This document shows, one piece after another, positions 11,535 to 22,610 of a stretch of DNA of 64,000 nt. The notes below the pieces were generated by a model. That model did no database searches. It was not told where the DNA came from and saw only the letters and a program-made list of their open reading frames with translations. The number at the start of each line of letters is the position of its first letter. The stretch's first letter is position 1. The DNA lies in assembly GCF_004798865.1 (NCBI RefSeq), contig NW_025335568.1, positions 56,953,868 to 57,017,867 on the forward strand, in the 5' to 3' direction. This DNA is from Varanus komodoensis (taxonomy: Eukaryota > Chordata > Lepidosauria > Squamata > Varanidae). A program made the position numbers and the translations under genes.

Positions 11535-11646
11535 TGTTGTTGTTAGTTGCAAAGTTGTGCCTGACCCATCGCGACCCCATGGACAACATTCCTCTAGGCT
11601 CTCCTGTCCTCCACCATTCCTCAAAGTCCACCCAAGCTCACATACT
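11535..11646 (-). mobile_element. BovB LINE 3' tip
   Basis: The sequence TGTTGTTGTTAGTTGCAAAG, then 'cgaccccatggacaacattc' and 'ctctcctgtcctccaccatt' matches the minus-strand 3' end of the BovB copy at 2420. It is about 110 bp, and no clear target-site duplication was found. Confidence 0.85.
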
Positions 11647-11647
11647 T

Positions 11648-11830
11648 GAGGTCCAAAAGTTTGGGAAAAGGTCTTTATTTAGAACCAAAAAGACCAAAGC
11701 ATAGGTACCAAGAGAGCATATTTGTGGAGGGCATTCCATAACGGGAGTACCACTAATGAGAAGTCCCTTCTCCTGCTAGCCATCTGCCACATTGCACAGG
11801 GAACAGAGCCTCTGGGGGTCTTAAAAACCA
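11648..11830 (-). mobile_element. L2-clade LINE fragment, RT C-terminus
   Basis: On the minus strand the segment around 11710-11770 encodes an FSLVVLPLWNALHK-like block, matching the L2 AFSVVAPRLWNALP motif. The left edge abuts the BovB tip. Confidence 0.65.
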
Positions 11831-12689
11831 GGTGTTTGCAGTGGAGAGAAATTCAGCATACAACCTGATTTGCAGTTGCCAACGACCAGTTTGCACATCC
11901 AATGATGGCTCCTTATGGGAATCAAAGCTGAAATACCATAGGTGACACTCACCTCATTTTATAGTGCTTTTCATTTCAGTTAAGTGTTCTTATATTCAGC
12001 TGCCAGTCATGAGATACCCGGTAATCCAAGGTAGCAAACTAATGCCCATGCATGTGTGAACCAGCCCTTAAACTTCAATACTCAACAGAAAAATCCTGGT
12101 GTATAGGCTACACTGTACTTCACTTGCCATCTCAAGTTACACCAAGGAATCTGGGAATCCTAAGGACCACGTTCTTCTCTGGGTGGCTCTGCAGAAAATA
12201 GGGTTGGAACCATAAGACCTTGCTCTGGGTGACATTGCCGGCAGACGTCTACCTGGAACAAGGTGGTTCAGTAGTCGACAACTTCGTGGCGTCATCACCA
12301 GGGAGAGCTCGAGCAGGTTCTGTTTTGGTGAGGCCACCACTGGCAAAAACTTGTACCTCTCAGAAGGCGTTTGATTCCTTTGGCTGGTTTAGCTCTGCTT
12401 TGGGTTCAAAGGCTGCCGTCCAACATATGGCAGCTGTGACTGTGTCCGTGTGGTGTTTTATCTGTCCTGACCCTCCCACCATTCAGTTTCCAGGAATTAT
12501 TGTAGGCTCTAATATTAGAAGAGAGGAATTCAAATGTGTCCTGACACACTCCTTGCACACCAGGTTTCATTTTGCACATTTTTATTGTGTCTCCCCTTAT
12601 AGGCTGTTTTTTTCAGCTAAGCAGACTCAGATGTTGCAAGCTTTCCTTATAGGGGAGTTGTCCTAGTCCCTCGATTGCCATTCCACAAT
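11831..12689. other. Unassigned stretch with a CpG-dense block
   Basis: From about 12225 to 12330 several CpG sites lie close together ('gacattgccggcagacgtct', 'agtcgacaacttcgtggcgt'), unlike the CpG-poor surroundings. Open frames cross it on both strands (12137-12346 minus, 12220-12666 plus) but neither resembles a family I know. Confidence 0.4.
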
Positions 12690-13790
12690 ATCCTTTTTGA
12701 GCTGCAGGTACTAAAGCAGAACGATCATAGAGACAATATACCTTGATATGGGAGACCTCATGAGAGCTGTTAAATTCAGTCTCTGCTGGACAGGACTGAG
12801 ATGTGGTTGGTGGGTAGCTCTTCTGACTTGATGCAGAGTGTCCCTCTTCTTCTGGAAGGGGACGCTGTCCCCCTGAAGGTGAAGGTTCATACTTGGGGAT
12901 TCTCCTGGAGTCAACACTGGCAGTTGAGGTTCAGGTATCCTCAATGGCACGGTGTGCCTTCTGCCAGCTTCACCTGGTGGCCCAGTTGTGCTCCTATCTG
13001 GATAGAGCTAACCTGACTTCTGTAACTGTGCATTACTGAAATACTTATGCTAAATGTTGTCCTTGGAATTGTCCTTGAAGATGCTTCAGGACCTGCAGCA
13101 TGTGGAAAATGTAGCAGCCTGCTTGATAGCAGAGACCAACAAGTCTAGCATCTTTATGGCAACTGGTTAAAACTGCCCTTTATGCTGAGACTTTTAAAGA
13201 TATTCACAGATATTCAAGAGCTTGAGGGGATTATCCATCCCAGGTATTTTACAAAACTAAGTTGCTTTAGGTATGTTTTAATCTTTTAAAATTTTAAACC
13301 TAAATATTTAGGTTTTTAATTGTTTGTATTTTGGAAACATTTTATCATATTTTATCATACTGCTTTTATGAACTGGAGTAAATTGCCCAAAGGGATTCTG
13401 CTACTGCATGGTATAGAAATGAAATATATAAAACTAATTCTGGTCAGGTGCTCATATGTTTCCAAGACCAGTTCAAGGTGGGACTGCTGTACCTGTTGGA
13501 GTGCTTCTCCTGTTGCGAACCTACCCACATCCTACAAACAACACTGGTGGCCTGCTTTAGATGTGTGCTCCAAGATTGGTTTGAAGGATGGCAGCTGTAA
13601 AGGGGAAGGTCTTCCCAGTGCTGGCCCCCTGTCTGTAGAAGGCTCTTTCTGTTGGGGCCCATCTGGCCCACCATTGTCATCCTTTCAGTGCCTGGTTAAG
13701 ACTTTACTCTTAGGCACCTGACAGCATTATGATGGATCATGTTGTTTTATTTTTACATAAAACTGTTTGTTTGATAAAATGCTAACAAGA
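12690..13790 (+). mobile_element. L2-clade LINE patchwork (RT and 3' UTR)
   Basis: Near 12925-12985 GAGGTTCAGGTATCCTCAAT and 'ccagcttcacctggtggccc' match the RT upstream region of reptile L2. Near 13085-13130 the frame gives an LQHVENVAACLIA-like version of LQLVQNAAARL. Near 13465-13500 it gives FQDQFKVGLLYL, the FRAQFKVLVLTY block. Near 13630-13690 an FLLGPIWPTIV-like version of FSVAAPxxWN is seen. AT-rich 3'-UTR-like sequence lies between blocks, so there are either two fragments or one internally disrupted copy. Confidence 0.65.
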
Positions 13791-13861
13791 AATAGGACAT
13801 CTGTGAAACCTCCAGGAGTCACCAAAGACATTTTGCTGCCTGTGATGGAATAGTAAATGAT

Positions 13862-13955
13862 AATTTCATCCATTCATTCACTACTTGTCTGTACAGACCA
13901 ATAGCCAAAGCACTCTGGGTGGTTCACAGCATGATGAAACATAATATTCAACCTT
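13862..13955 (-). repeat. Reverse-oriented L2/SINE 3' tail
   Basis: The sequence 'caaagcactctgggtggttc' after an ATTCATTC-rich start is the reverse complement of a GAACCACCCAGAGTG...AATGAATGAA tail of the L2 type. Confidence 0.55.
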
Positions 13956-15229
13956 TAACATTCAGGAATTTATAACTGTTTGACAACAGCCTCTCGCTCT
14001 GTGTGTGTGTGTTTTAAATTATGTTTAATACTGCTTTTATGAATATTGTTTGAATGTATTGGAAACAGCCCAGATTCCAAGAAGGAGGTCAAACTGGAAA
14101 TATTTTAAACTTAGTCTCCTTTTGATTTTCCCTGTGCTTCCTTACCAGTTTGCATTCCAATCATAACCTTCTATGTATGCCTCTTGGCAGGCAAATAATT
14201 GCTTTTCTTCTTTTAACCTTCGGCAGAATAAAATGGTTCCATGTAAACGGTGCAAATTTGACATGCCCCTCTTTGGCTTCCAAATTTTTCTGCCTCCAGC
14301 TTCTTTCTGCTTCCTACTCTTGCCTTCTCATTCATTTCGACATTCACTTCTGTGTGTCCTGGGCATTTGTGCTGCTTTCTTGGCTGTCTCTTTTATTCTT
14401 ACTCCTTTTGATGCTGCATGTAGAAGGCATTTATAGCCACAGTGCCCATATGGTATCTGTTGAGAATGTCCAGGATCATAATCTCAGCTCTTTTCCTTAC
14501 TCAAATCAGATCTCTCCCCACTTACTTCCCTTGAGAAAGACAAGTAACATGGCATTCTCTTATTTGTGTCTCCCACACAGGGATTCTGCCTACACTGTAC
14601 ATGCAACTAGATAATGAGAAGTCATGTTCCAAGGCAATTATGGTGCATCCATATGGAATGGCAAGAGTTTTGACGGTTGGATAAGATTAAAGCAAGGAGG
14701 CAAATCTAGCATGAAATTGCTGGCAATTGTTGCTGGGGGGGGCAAGGGGGGCAGGAGAGATGGATAATGAATGCAGGCAGCAGTTGCAGGGGCACAGAAG
14801 GCCCCTGCTGTTCTCCAATACAGTAATTAAAAGTTGACTGAATTTGTGTTGTCACCTAGTTCTCACTTTTGGAAATGGTCACATTGGAGCATGCTTTGTA
14901 AAAGGTTGGACCACTGTACCTTCTCGCAGTGCTTCATGGTCTTAGTTGACAAAGAGCTCCCCCCTCACTGAATCCTCCGGGAATCTTCTGCAGACAAAGC
15001 ATTTTTGCTACCTCCAAGTGATGGTGCTGGAGATCTCTCCAACTCATGCCAGATCACCAACATCTCAGAACAAAAAGAGGTCTACACAGTCTTGTATTCC
15101 CAACCACAGACTCTGAGTTTCATTTTGGGATGTTAGGAGACACAGTTGTTACTTTGGTAGCTTTGTTGGCCTAGGTGCCGTGGAGCACCTCTTCCTGGCC
15201 TAGGCCTCTATGCCCGCTGTAGGGCCTTT
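13956..15229. other. Mostly unassigned stretch
   Basis: A short GT run and an AT-rich segment at 13998-14110 resemble an L2 3' UTR. Pyrimidine-rich sequence at 14170-14420 creates a 154-codon hydrophobic frame (14150-14614) with no identifiable family. A G8-containing run lies near 14735. Confidence 0.45.
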
Positions 15230-15420
15230 TGGATGGAGGTAACCAGATCTTGTTAATGGTCTCCTAGTGAAATCCAGGACGGGCTACCACAGGGTGTTGC
15301 ATGTGGGGCTGCCTTTAAAGTCTACTTGGCAATGTCAGTTGATTCAGGCTACAGCAGCTAAACTATTGCTGGTACAGGATGGGCAGGACATATGTCACCA
15401 TTCTGTAACAGACTGATTGT
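15230..15420 (+). mobile_element. L2-clade LINE fragment, RT
   Basis: The plus strand encodes VLHVGLPLKSTWQCQLIQAT near 15295-15350, a diverged form of the L2 block LYVGLPLKTxxKLQLVQNAA. The fragment is short and 5' and 3' truncated. Confidence 0.65.
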
Positions 15421-15714
15421 TTTCCTGTGCATCCAAGTGTTCTTAATTCATAAAGACTTGTGTTGCTTGAGACCAGAGTATCTCAGGATCGGCTTACTCC
15501 CAGACAAACCTGCTAATTTAAGACTATCCAGAGAGATTCTTTTCTAAGAATCATTACCTATGGAGTTTAGGTGGCTGATCCTGGAACCCTGGCTTTCTTG
15601 GCAATAGCTTTGATACAGTTTCTGCACCTGAACTCACCTGAACCTACTCTAAGGGGTTTTAGGGTGCAGGATTCCTCTAGTTTGAAGTGAATGTGATTCC
15701 AGAAATGCAGTTAT
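15421..15714. other. Unassigned stretch
   Basis: No repeat or exon recognised, apart from a 'ggcttactcccagacaaacc' motif near 15490 of the kind common in squamate MITE-like repeats. Confidence 0.45.
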
Positions 15715-16262
15715 GTGTTTGCTTGTTAGCGTATATCCCGCCTTGCCTCCAAGAAGTCCAAGTTGGCATACCAATCAGAAGCGAACTGTGGAGAGATATG
15801 ATGCGGGCTAAGACAGAGTAACTGGTACCTTTATTTGTTTGATCAGCCTCCCTATATTAATTATTCTCAAGGAGTGAAAACAAACAAAAATAATAACACA
15901 AATAACATCCACATATATCCACGTTTTTAAAAAATAGCCTAATAAAACAATCAGTTTATAGCAAGCTGAGAGTGAAAGCATGACAAGCAACGAGAAATGC
16001 AGAAAGTTAAAAATTGGTCAGAGTTAAAAGCTACCTTAAAACACACACAAATATACAGAGCTTTAAAAGACTGTGAGAATTAAAAGATCTTTGCCAGGCA
16101 CCAAAAGGGATGAAAGGAAGCAGCAAGTGGACATGGTGGAGAAGGTATTCCATAATGGGGGCTCATTAAGCCACACTGCATGTAGTCATTCTTGGAGCTG
16201 CTCCTTTGTTGATAATCCCAGGACAGTTAGGATTGAATGGGAATCCAGGCCAGCATCAGCAT
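15715..16262 (-). mobile_element. L2-clade LINE fragment, RT C-terminus and long 3' UTR
   Basis: The minus-strand 3' end lies at 15715-15785 (GCGTATATCCCGCCTTGCCT, reverse of the tail). A-rich 3' UTR follows to about 16080. At 16130-16200 GGTATTCCATAATGGGGGCT is the reverse complement of the L2 APxLWNxLP coding block. Confidence 0.65.
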
Positions 16263-16819
16263 AGGTATAATTGAGCACCTGCCAAGACCCACAGTTTAGT
16301 AGCAGGGACTCCGCGTATTCTCCCTGGCACCTCATGCCCCATTTTGTGGTCCCTTAAGAGTTCATGGGTGATGCTAGTAGCACAATCAAGTCAAGAGGCA
16401 GATCAAGGAAGGAACAAAGTAGGACATTGGATAGCTCCAGGTGGATCCTGTTGGCTAGACGTCTCTCCCAGTAGGAGAGTAGAAGGATGGCATATCAACA
16501 GGCTATGAACCTCAGCTGATACCTTATATAGGCTGACAAGACCTACAGTATGGTTAGCTTCCCTCCTTCAAAGGACCAGACTGATCGTTAAAGGACCCTT
16601 GCCTGTTTTGCAGTCTTAGATGTCTACAAGGCTAGGGAGATGATTCTGTCAGAGACACATTCTCTGAATGAGATGACATGACATGTTCTCGATCCAGAAT
16701 GGCCATGAATAAAGCCTGGAGGGTCTTACCCCCAAGGAAGTAACCTCTGCCTTGTCCTCATCAGAATCCTCTTCATGCAGGAATGTCCAGACACAGGGCA
16801 TCATGACACAATGAGTATA
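16263..16819. other. Unassigned stretch
   Basis: No repeat or exon recognised. It could contain the more diverged 5' part of the adjoining L2 element. Confidence 0.45.
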
Positions 16820-17525
16820 TTTACAAGATGAGAAATACTTGGCTCAACAATACTTCAAGGATATTGGAATTGTTGTAGATCACAAGCTGAATATGAGTCA
16901 ACAGTGTGAAAAGGGCAAATGCTGTTTAGACTGCACTAATTGGAGTATCACTTCCAAATCACGTGAAGCACTAGTTTCCCTTTAATCTGCACTGGTTGGG
17001 CCTCATCTGGAATAATGTCCAGTTCTGGGCATCACAGTTTAAGAAAGATGCAGACAAGCTGGAAAGTGTTCAGAGGAGGACAACAAGGATGATCCACGGA
17101 CTGGAAACAAAGCCCAGTGAGGAGAGATTGAAAGAACTGGGCATGTTTTGCCTCAAGAAGAGAAGACTGAGGGGAGATATGATGGCACTCTTCAAGTACT
17201 TGAAAGGTTGTCACAAAAAGGAAGGCCAGGATTTCTTCTCGATCATCCCAAAGTGCAGGACATGGAAGAAGGGCCCAGGTTCCAGGAAGCCAGGTTCCGG
17301 CTGAATATCAGGAAGAACTCCCTGATTGTTAGAGCGCTACGACAATGGAACCAATTACCTAGGAAGGATGGGGGCCTCCTACACTGCAGGCATTCAAGGT
17401 GTGGCTGGACAGCTTATTGAGAAGGATGGTTTAACTTGGAGTCCTGCATAGGCAGTGGGTTCTTGGCCCTGGTGGCCTTCTTGGTCCCTTCCAACTATAC
17501 TTTTCTATGACTCTATAACATCCTG
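16820..17525 (+). mobile_element. CR1-clade (L3-like) LINE, RT C-terminal half to 3' end
   Basis: Coding similarity starts near 16850 (DIGIVVDHKLNMSQQC) and continues through 16996-17304, where the frame shows LESVQRRTTRMIHGLETKPS, EERLKELGMFCLKKRRLRGD and MMALFKYLKG. After a frame change it gives IRKNSLIVRALRQWNQLPRK near 17300. The 3' end is TTCTATGACTCTATAA-like, the CR1 terminal hallmark. Frames are partly open, so the age is moderate. Confidence 0.88.
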
Positions 17526-19299
17526 GCCATCCTTTGCCCTTTGCTGCTGCCTGTTTGCTTCCTCTTCTCCCCCAGCATGCAAGCCATGAGGAGAATGAGG
17601 AGATGGAGCAGCTCCTTCCCCTTGCCTTTATCTTCTTCTGGGCAGCTCTTCAGAAAAATGAGGGTGCAGAGAGGGTACAGAGGGAGAGGGCAAGTGGAAA
17701 GCAGGGGCAGGACTTCAGAGAGGGGACCCAGCAGGTCCTGGAAGCAGCACTGATAGGAAGAGCCTTCTTTTTTGGTGCTACGTCCCTTCTCTTTGTGTGT
17801 GCGTGTAGGAGAGCAGATTAATGGGCACTCCAGCTTCTGGAGTATTTAAATTTGCACATAAAGCCTCTAGCGTCAGACTCATTTGGAACCACAAAACAGG
17901 CACCGTACTTCCATTGCTACAGCAGTAATAATCGCATGAGCACAAATGGCAGACTGTGACTTTCACAAGCAGAGTCTTTAAAGAAGATAAAAGCTTTTGT
18001 GGGGCCATCCCATTTTGAAGTCATAAAATTATAAACCTTTTTGCAGCATTAGGGAGATAATGCTCTAATGCGTTTCTCTTCACCTTGGAATTAAACATCT
18101 TTGGGAGGGCTTCAGATCTCAAACCACATGAAAAACACATCAAGCCTGATTCCATCAAAGAATTCTACATTTAAAGTGTGCTTTCTTTGGACTTTTATAC
18201 ATATATAGATCATTTAGTTTTGCATGCTTTGGGGAAGAGCAGTAGAACTTTTCGAAGCTTAGCATAGGTTTAAAAGAACCTATGTCAGGGTGGCCCTATG
18301 CCTCTTTTACAGAAGGCAGGACCATAAGAACAGTTGTCCATCGACAGGTGTTAGCACCTGTGCAGCTGCCTGAAGAAGCAGGCACACAGCACACCTGGTC
18401 ACCGTCTTCCACACAGCAGTGCAACATCCTGCATTTCTGTTTCAGCCTTGACAAATGTGTTTATTTTCCTTTTTTTTTTTTGTCCTTTTGTTTGGCAATG
18501 CATTTCCTTCTTTGCCAATTCATACGTGACCCTCCTGGTTATCAAGTGACTGCTCTGTGTTGAAAATTAGTTTCCCTAATATATACTGCAAGGGAGCTAG
18601 CTAATAGGAAGCCTACATGATGTCAGGAGATTCACTCATCTTGTGATCAGCCATAGAATTTCATTTTCAGGCTTGGACACAACGAATGCCTTATTGAGAT
18701 CTCTTTGAATTGAGCGTGAATTCGGCAGAAATATGCACGAAGTCAGTGAATGTAATATATTAATGCTGGAACATCTCATGGTTTGGGAGTTAAGATGTTG
18801 CTGTACACGTGTAGTAAAAAGCCAGTCCATAGTTCTGCAGAATCCACATCTCAGAAAAAGCCAATCCACTGCACCGTCTTCAGTTCAGGATCCATTGCAG
18901 ATTGTTTTGTCATCTCCATTTTCTGTCAGGTTGAAGCTGTTTCACCTGCCTTGCCACCTCCCTTGGGAACCCAAGGGAGCTGTTGTTATTTCTGGGGACT
19001 GTGTGTGTGTTTGGGAAAGTGTATGCAGCGCCTTTAAGACAACTGGAAGCCTTTTGGCACAGTGCAGTGCTTTTTCCTCCCATGTTGACTCTCCTGGAGA
19101 AAAGTCGTCTTGCACATAAGGATCTCATTTCTTGGGTAGAGACCTTAATGACCAGAGAGTTTCTTTCAGCTGCTTGAGGATGAGCTGTTTGAAATGTCTT
19201 GTCTGGTTTTTTGAACCAGAAGAAGTATCTTTCTGTGCGGGCACTTACATTGAACTCTGTAATGACTTTTTTTACTGTGAGCTCAGTACTGATTTTATT
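17526..19299. other. Unassigned stretch
   Basis: No repeat family is recognised across about 1.7 kb, apart from a T11-class run near 18470. Pyrimidine- and purine-rich patches produce overlapping short frames. Two near-identical words (AAAGCCAGTCCAT, AAAGCCAATCCAC) lie about 40 bases apart near 18818-18870. A 201-codon minus-strand frame (18910-19515) crosses the right edge into L2 and BovB antisense sequence and is judged spurious. Confidence 0.45.
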
Positions 19300-19397
19300 G
19301 CTTCTGGATATTGTAAACTGACCTATTGGCATATCTTGCACCTTCTTGAGTTTTATTTTTTCCCAATAGAAAGACGGGGTGTAAATTAAATAAAAGT
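19300..19397 (+). mobile_element. L2-clade LINE 3' tail
   Basis: The sequence 'gatattgtaaactgacctat' near 19310 and GAAAGACGGGGTGTAAATTA with a TAAATAAAAG end match the L2 3' terminus. The BovB target-site duplication begins at its last base. Confidence 0.6.
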
Positions 19398-19407
19398 AAA
19401 CATTGAT

Positions 19408-19795
19408 TGTATGGCTGAAAGTTGGACCATAAGGAAAGCTGAGCGCTGAAGAACTGAGGCCTTTGAACTGTGGTGCTGGAGGAGACTCCTGCAAGTACCT
19501 TGGACCGCAAGGCAATCAAACCAGTCAGTCCTACAGGAGATCAACCCTGACTGCTCTTTAGAAGGCCAGATCCTGAAGATGAAACTCAAATACTTTGGCC
19601 ACCTAATGAGAAGGAAGGACTCCCTGGAGAAGAGCCTGATGCTGGGAACAATAGATGGCAAAAGGAGAAGGGGACAGCAGAGGATGGGGTGGGCTTGGGT
19701 GGATGCCAGGGGATGGTAGAAGACAGGAGAACCTGGAGGAATGTTGTCCATGGGGTCGTGATGGGCCCGGCATGACTTTGCCACTAACAACAACA
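19408..19795 (+). mobile_element. BovB (RTE-clade) LINE, 5'-truncated, with 10-bp TSD
   Basis: The plus strand carries the same C-terminal BovB blocks as 2420-2905: NQSVLQEINPDCSLEGQILK, then KYFGHLMRRKDSLEKSLMLG and TIDGKRRRGQQRM. The frame is later disturbed near 19690-19720 by a short loss relative to the other copy. It ends in CACTAACAACAACA. AAACATTGAT flanks it at 19398-19407 and 19796-19805. It inserted in or just beyond the A-rich tail of an L2 copy. Confidence 0.9.
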
Positions 19796-19869
19796 AAACA
19801 TTGATGTTCTTTGAATTAATTGCCAGCTTTGTAGCTATTGTATTTGTTTTGTGAATCGCTTTTTAATGT

Positions 19870-20095
19870 TTATCTATTCTCTTTATATCCCACCTTTTTC
19901 GTCTTGCAAGGAATTCAAGGCAGTTTACATAATCCTCCTCCTCCTTTTCATCTTATCCTCACAATAATGAAATAGGTTAGACAGAAAGTCACTGACTGGC
20001 ACAAAGTCACCCAGAAAACTTCATGGCTGAATGGGGATTAGAACCTGTACCTCCTTTTTCTCAGTCCAACCACTGTCCCACACTGGCTCTCAGCA
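19870..20095 (-). mobile_element. Sauria SINE, near full length
   Basis: Reverse complement of the family: the tail end is CTTTATATCCCACCTTTTTC, the middle is TCACTGACTGGCACAAAGTC, and the tRNA-derived head ends at CACTGTCCCACACTGGCTCT near 20070-20092. About 225 bp, as expected for a full copy. Confidence 0.8.
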
Positions 20096-20764
20096 TGAAT
20101 AGTGGAAAATGTGGTACAGAGTTCAATTGATCAGTGGTCTCAGCTTCCTTTCTTTCCAACTAGGATATCTACCACTAAATTATAAGACTAACCACATGGT
20201 CCCCAAACGTACTTCACTTTGGGTAGCATCCACTGTTAGTCGTACTTGGACTGGACCCATTGGAATATATGAATATCAAGCTAGCCATGGATCCTATCCT
20301 TTATCTCTAGTGGGCTATGGATAGATTGTGCATTTCTGCTTTCTCAGCAGTGCCCTGGGTTCTTCGGGTGCAATCCAGAACTCTTAACTGATTTTAGTCA
20401 TAGAATAATAAGCAAGGCTTGCTTCCTAAGGGAGTAAACAGAGAGAAATTGCAGAATTTGTTCCCCCCCCACACACACACACACACACACACATATGCAC
20501 ATAAAGGATATGCCAAGAGAATCACAGACTGAATCTTGAGCATCACTTTTGATTGACAACTGAATATAACCCTGTGCAGGACTCCTCTTTCCTTCATATG
20601 GTCCTGACCTGCACATGATGTCCTTGAGTTGGGAATCAGGTGATGTTGCTAGAGCTTCAGTGAGACCTCTTGTACACAGTGGGATAAGGAGGAAAGCCTG
20701 TGAATGCCTCCAGTCACAACTGGTTTCTATTCCTTGTTTCTTTGGAGCTCAGCACTGGAGTTCT
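20096..20764. other. Unassigned stretch with MITE-like motif
   Basis: Near 20215-20300, ACTTGGACTGGACCCATTGG and its partial reverse GATCCTATCC... resemble a common squamate palindromic motif (AGTAGACCCATTGA). A C8 then AC repeat lies at 20463-20493. Confidence 0.4.
20471..20493. repeat. (AC)n microsatellite
   Basis: About eleven AC units preceded by a C8 run. Confidence 0.9.
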
Positions 20765-21185
20765 TGTCATTATGGACTTTCAAGTTGTCTCCAACTATGG
20801 TGACCCCATGAATAAAAGCCCTCCAGGATGTCCTGTCCACAGCAGCCCTGCTCAGCTCGTCTACATTCCTGGTTGTGGCTTCCTTTATGGATTCAGTCCA
20901 TCCCTTATCTGTCTTCCCTTTCTTCTTCTTTCTTCAACTTTCCCCATCATGATGGTCTTCTCCAGTGTGTCTTGCCTTTTCACGATATGTCCAAAGTATG
21001 ACAGTCATAATTGCATTGTCATTTTTGCTTCTAGGATAAGCTCTGGCTTAATTTTATATACGACCCACTTGCTTGTCTTTCTTTCAGGAGAAGGTATTTG
21101 CAATGCTCTCCTCCAACATCATGTTTTCAGTGCGGCAATTTTCTTACTGTACAGCACTGGAGAGCATGATTTAAATACAATGAGA
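20765..21185 (-). mobile_element. RTE-like LINE fragment (second family), longest copy
   Basis: The plus strand shows CAAGTTGTCTCCAACTATGG, GTGACCCCATGAATAAAAGC and ATGGTCTTCTCCAGTGTGTC, the reverse of an RT C-terminal coding stretch (IKEAT-like, GHIMRR-like blocks). This copy extends further than the others, to about 21180, into a segment with CTCTCCTCCAACATCATGTT. A 247-codon plus-strand frame (20700-21443) is antisense to it and not a gene. Confidence 0.75.
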
Positions 21186-22311
21186 GGACGTCTAATGCAA
21201 GCTTCATTGCCCATAATTTCTATCTCATCTTCAGCATCACAGGGTCAGGGTAAACATGGGACTACTGCTGAAAATGGCAGGCCTGTGTTGACATCCTCCA
21301 TATGGCATAATCAAACTTCTCTGCATCTCGGTGTTATCAAGCTGCATGTTTCTTTGTTCCTTGGGAACCACTGTTGGCTGCTGCTGGCTTGGCAAGGAAA
21401 TGTGATGATGTCAGAGCATGAAGTATATTTTAGTGCACAGTAGTTATGGAGAGGGAAATCTCATCATGAACTCTGGGTTTTGGTAGAAGCCATGTGCTCT
21501 ATGCATATTATTATTTTATTAATAATCACCCTGAGCTCTGATATTATAAATCCTTGCTCCACAGTTAAGCTCTAAGGAAAGCAGATTTAAAAATTGATTT
21601 TCCCTCCTCCCCTTCTTAATTTATACCATCGTTAGAGCTTAGCAAAGAGCAAATGCCCTATTTCAAGTGGCCTCAGTGTATAATCAATAAGCCGACTTCT
21701 GCGTAGAATGTAAAATCTAGTTTTATGTGCTGGGCCTTCATAAAAAGGAAAATTATTTCCAGCTTGTGACAATTTTGTAGGAATTGATTACACTCTCCTG
21801 AAAGCATTGGTTTGGCAAATTTTATTTACCTGGAAAGTATTTATCAATGGAAGAAGCAATCCTGTAGTCCTGAGACAGGTTCTCAGGGTCCATATGATAT
21901 TGTGGATCTGCAGATCTGAGGCTAGGGACAGGCTTCTCCTCAGACGGAAATCAGAGCTCCAGCTCAGCTCTGCCTTGCAGCCAGCACAGAGAGAACCTCA
22001 GCAGCTGCTCTGTGTGGATAGAAAGTGAGCTTGGAGAGTGGTTAAAGAGACCTTGCAGGGGACAGGGAGGTGAGGAGACTGTAGAGGATGCAAACTATCC
22101 TGGAGCCTTTGTAACTTCCTTTCCTCCCCACGAAAAATTATCCAGCTAGAGGGGCAAAAAAGGATGTCTAGTGAAATCTGCCTGACCAGGAGGACTGGGA
22201 GATGGAGTTTGCCTGCACTGCTCTTTTCACTCTGTGTAGGATAACTATAAACCTCCGAGTTTGAGGGCTTGTAGGGACTGCAGTAGGACTGCTCCCTAAT
22301 CCTACCTGTAA
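21186..22311. other. Unassigned, AT-rich and repeat-poor stretch
   Basis: No repeat is recognised. The 21500-21840 part is AT-rich, with words such as TATTATTTTATTAATAATCA and many TTTAAA/TAAT motifs. It is a reasonable place to look for conserved non-coding sequence, but only alignment could show it. Confidence 0.45.
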
Positions 22312-22550
22312 CCACTGTGCTGGTGTGAGGTAGTGGGTCAAGTGCTGGACTAGGATTCAGGAGATCCAGGTGCTAGTCCTCACTCAGCCATGAAGGTCAT
22401 TGGGTCACTTTAGGCCAGTCTCAGACTCAGCCTAACCCACCGCACAGGGTTGTTGTTCAGAGGATAAAATGGAGAGGAGAACCTTGCACACAGCCTTGAG
22501 TTCCTTGCAGGAGGATGAGGTGGGGTATACATGCCATATATTAACAATAA
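22312..22550 (+). mobile_element. Sauria SINE
   Basis: Diverged tRNA-like head (GTGCTGGTGTGAGGTAGTGG), then GCTGGACTAGGATTCAGGAG and CCAGGTGCTAGTCCTCACTC (B-box region). The middle TCACTTTAGGCCAGTCTCAG and the 3' part GGGTTGTTGTTCAGAGGATA follow. The tail ends GGGGTATACATGCCATATAT. Confidence 0.8.
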
Positions 22551-22610
22551 GTCTTGGGGCATAAATGCTGATTGTTTGGAAGTAGCTGAAGGGATTCGCC
22601 TGTAATTGAA

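Noticed and set aside
14150-14614. 154-codon frame with leucine-rich stretch
   Set aside because: Arises from a pyrimidine-rich tract (CTT/CTC codons), with no family match.
18910-19515. 201-codon minus-strand open frame
   Set aside because: It begins inside BovB antisense sequence and crosses an L2 tail, so the joined product has no coherent origin.
20700-21443. 247-codon plus-strand open frame
   Set aside because: It is antisense to an RTE-like LINE fragment (20765-21185), whose C-rich reverse complement stays open by composition. No domain is recognised.
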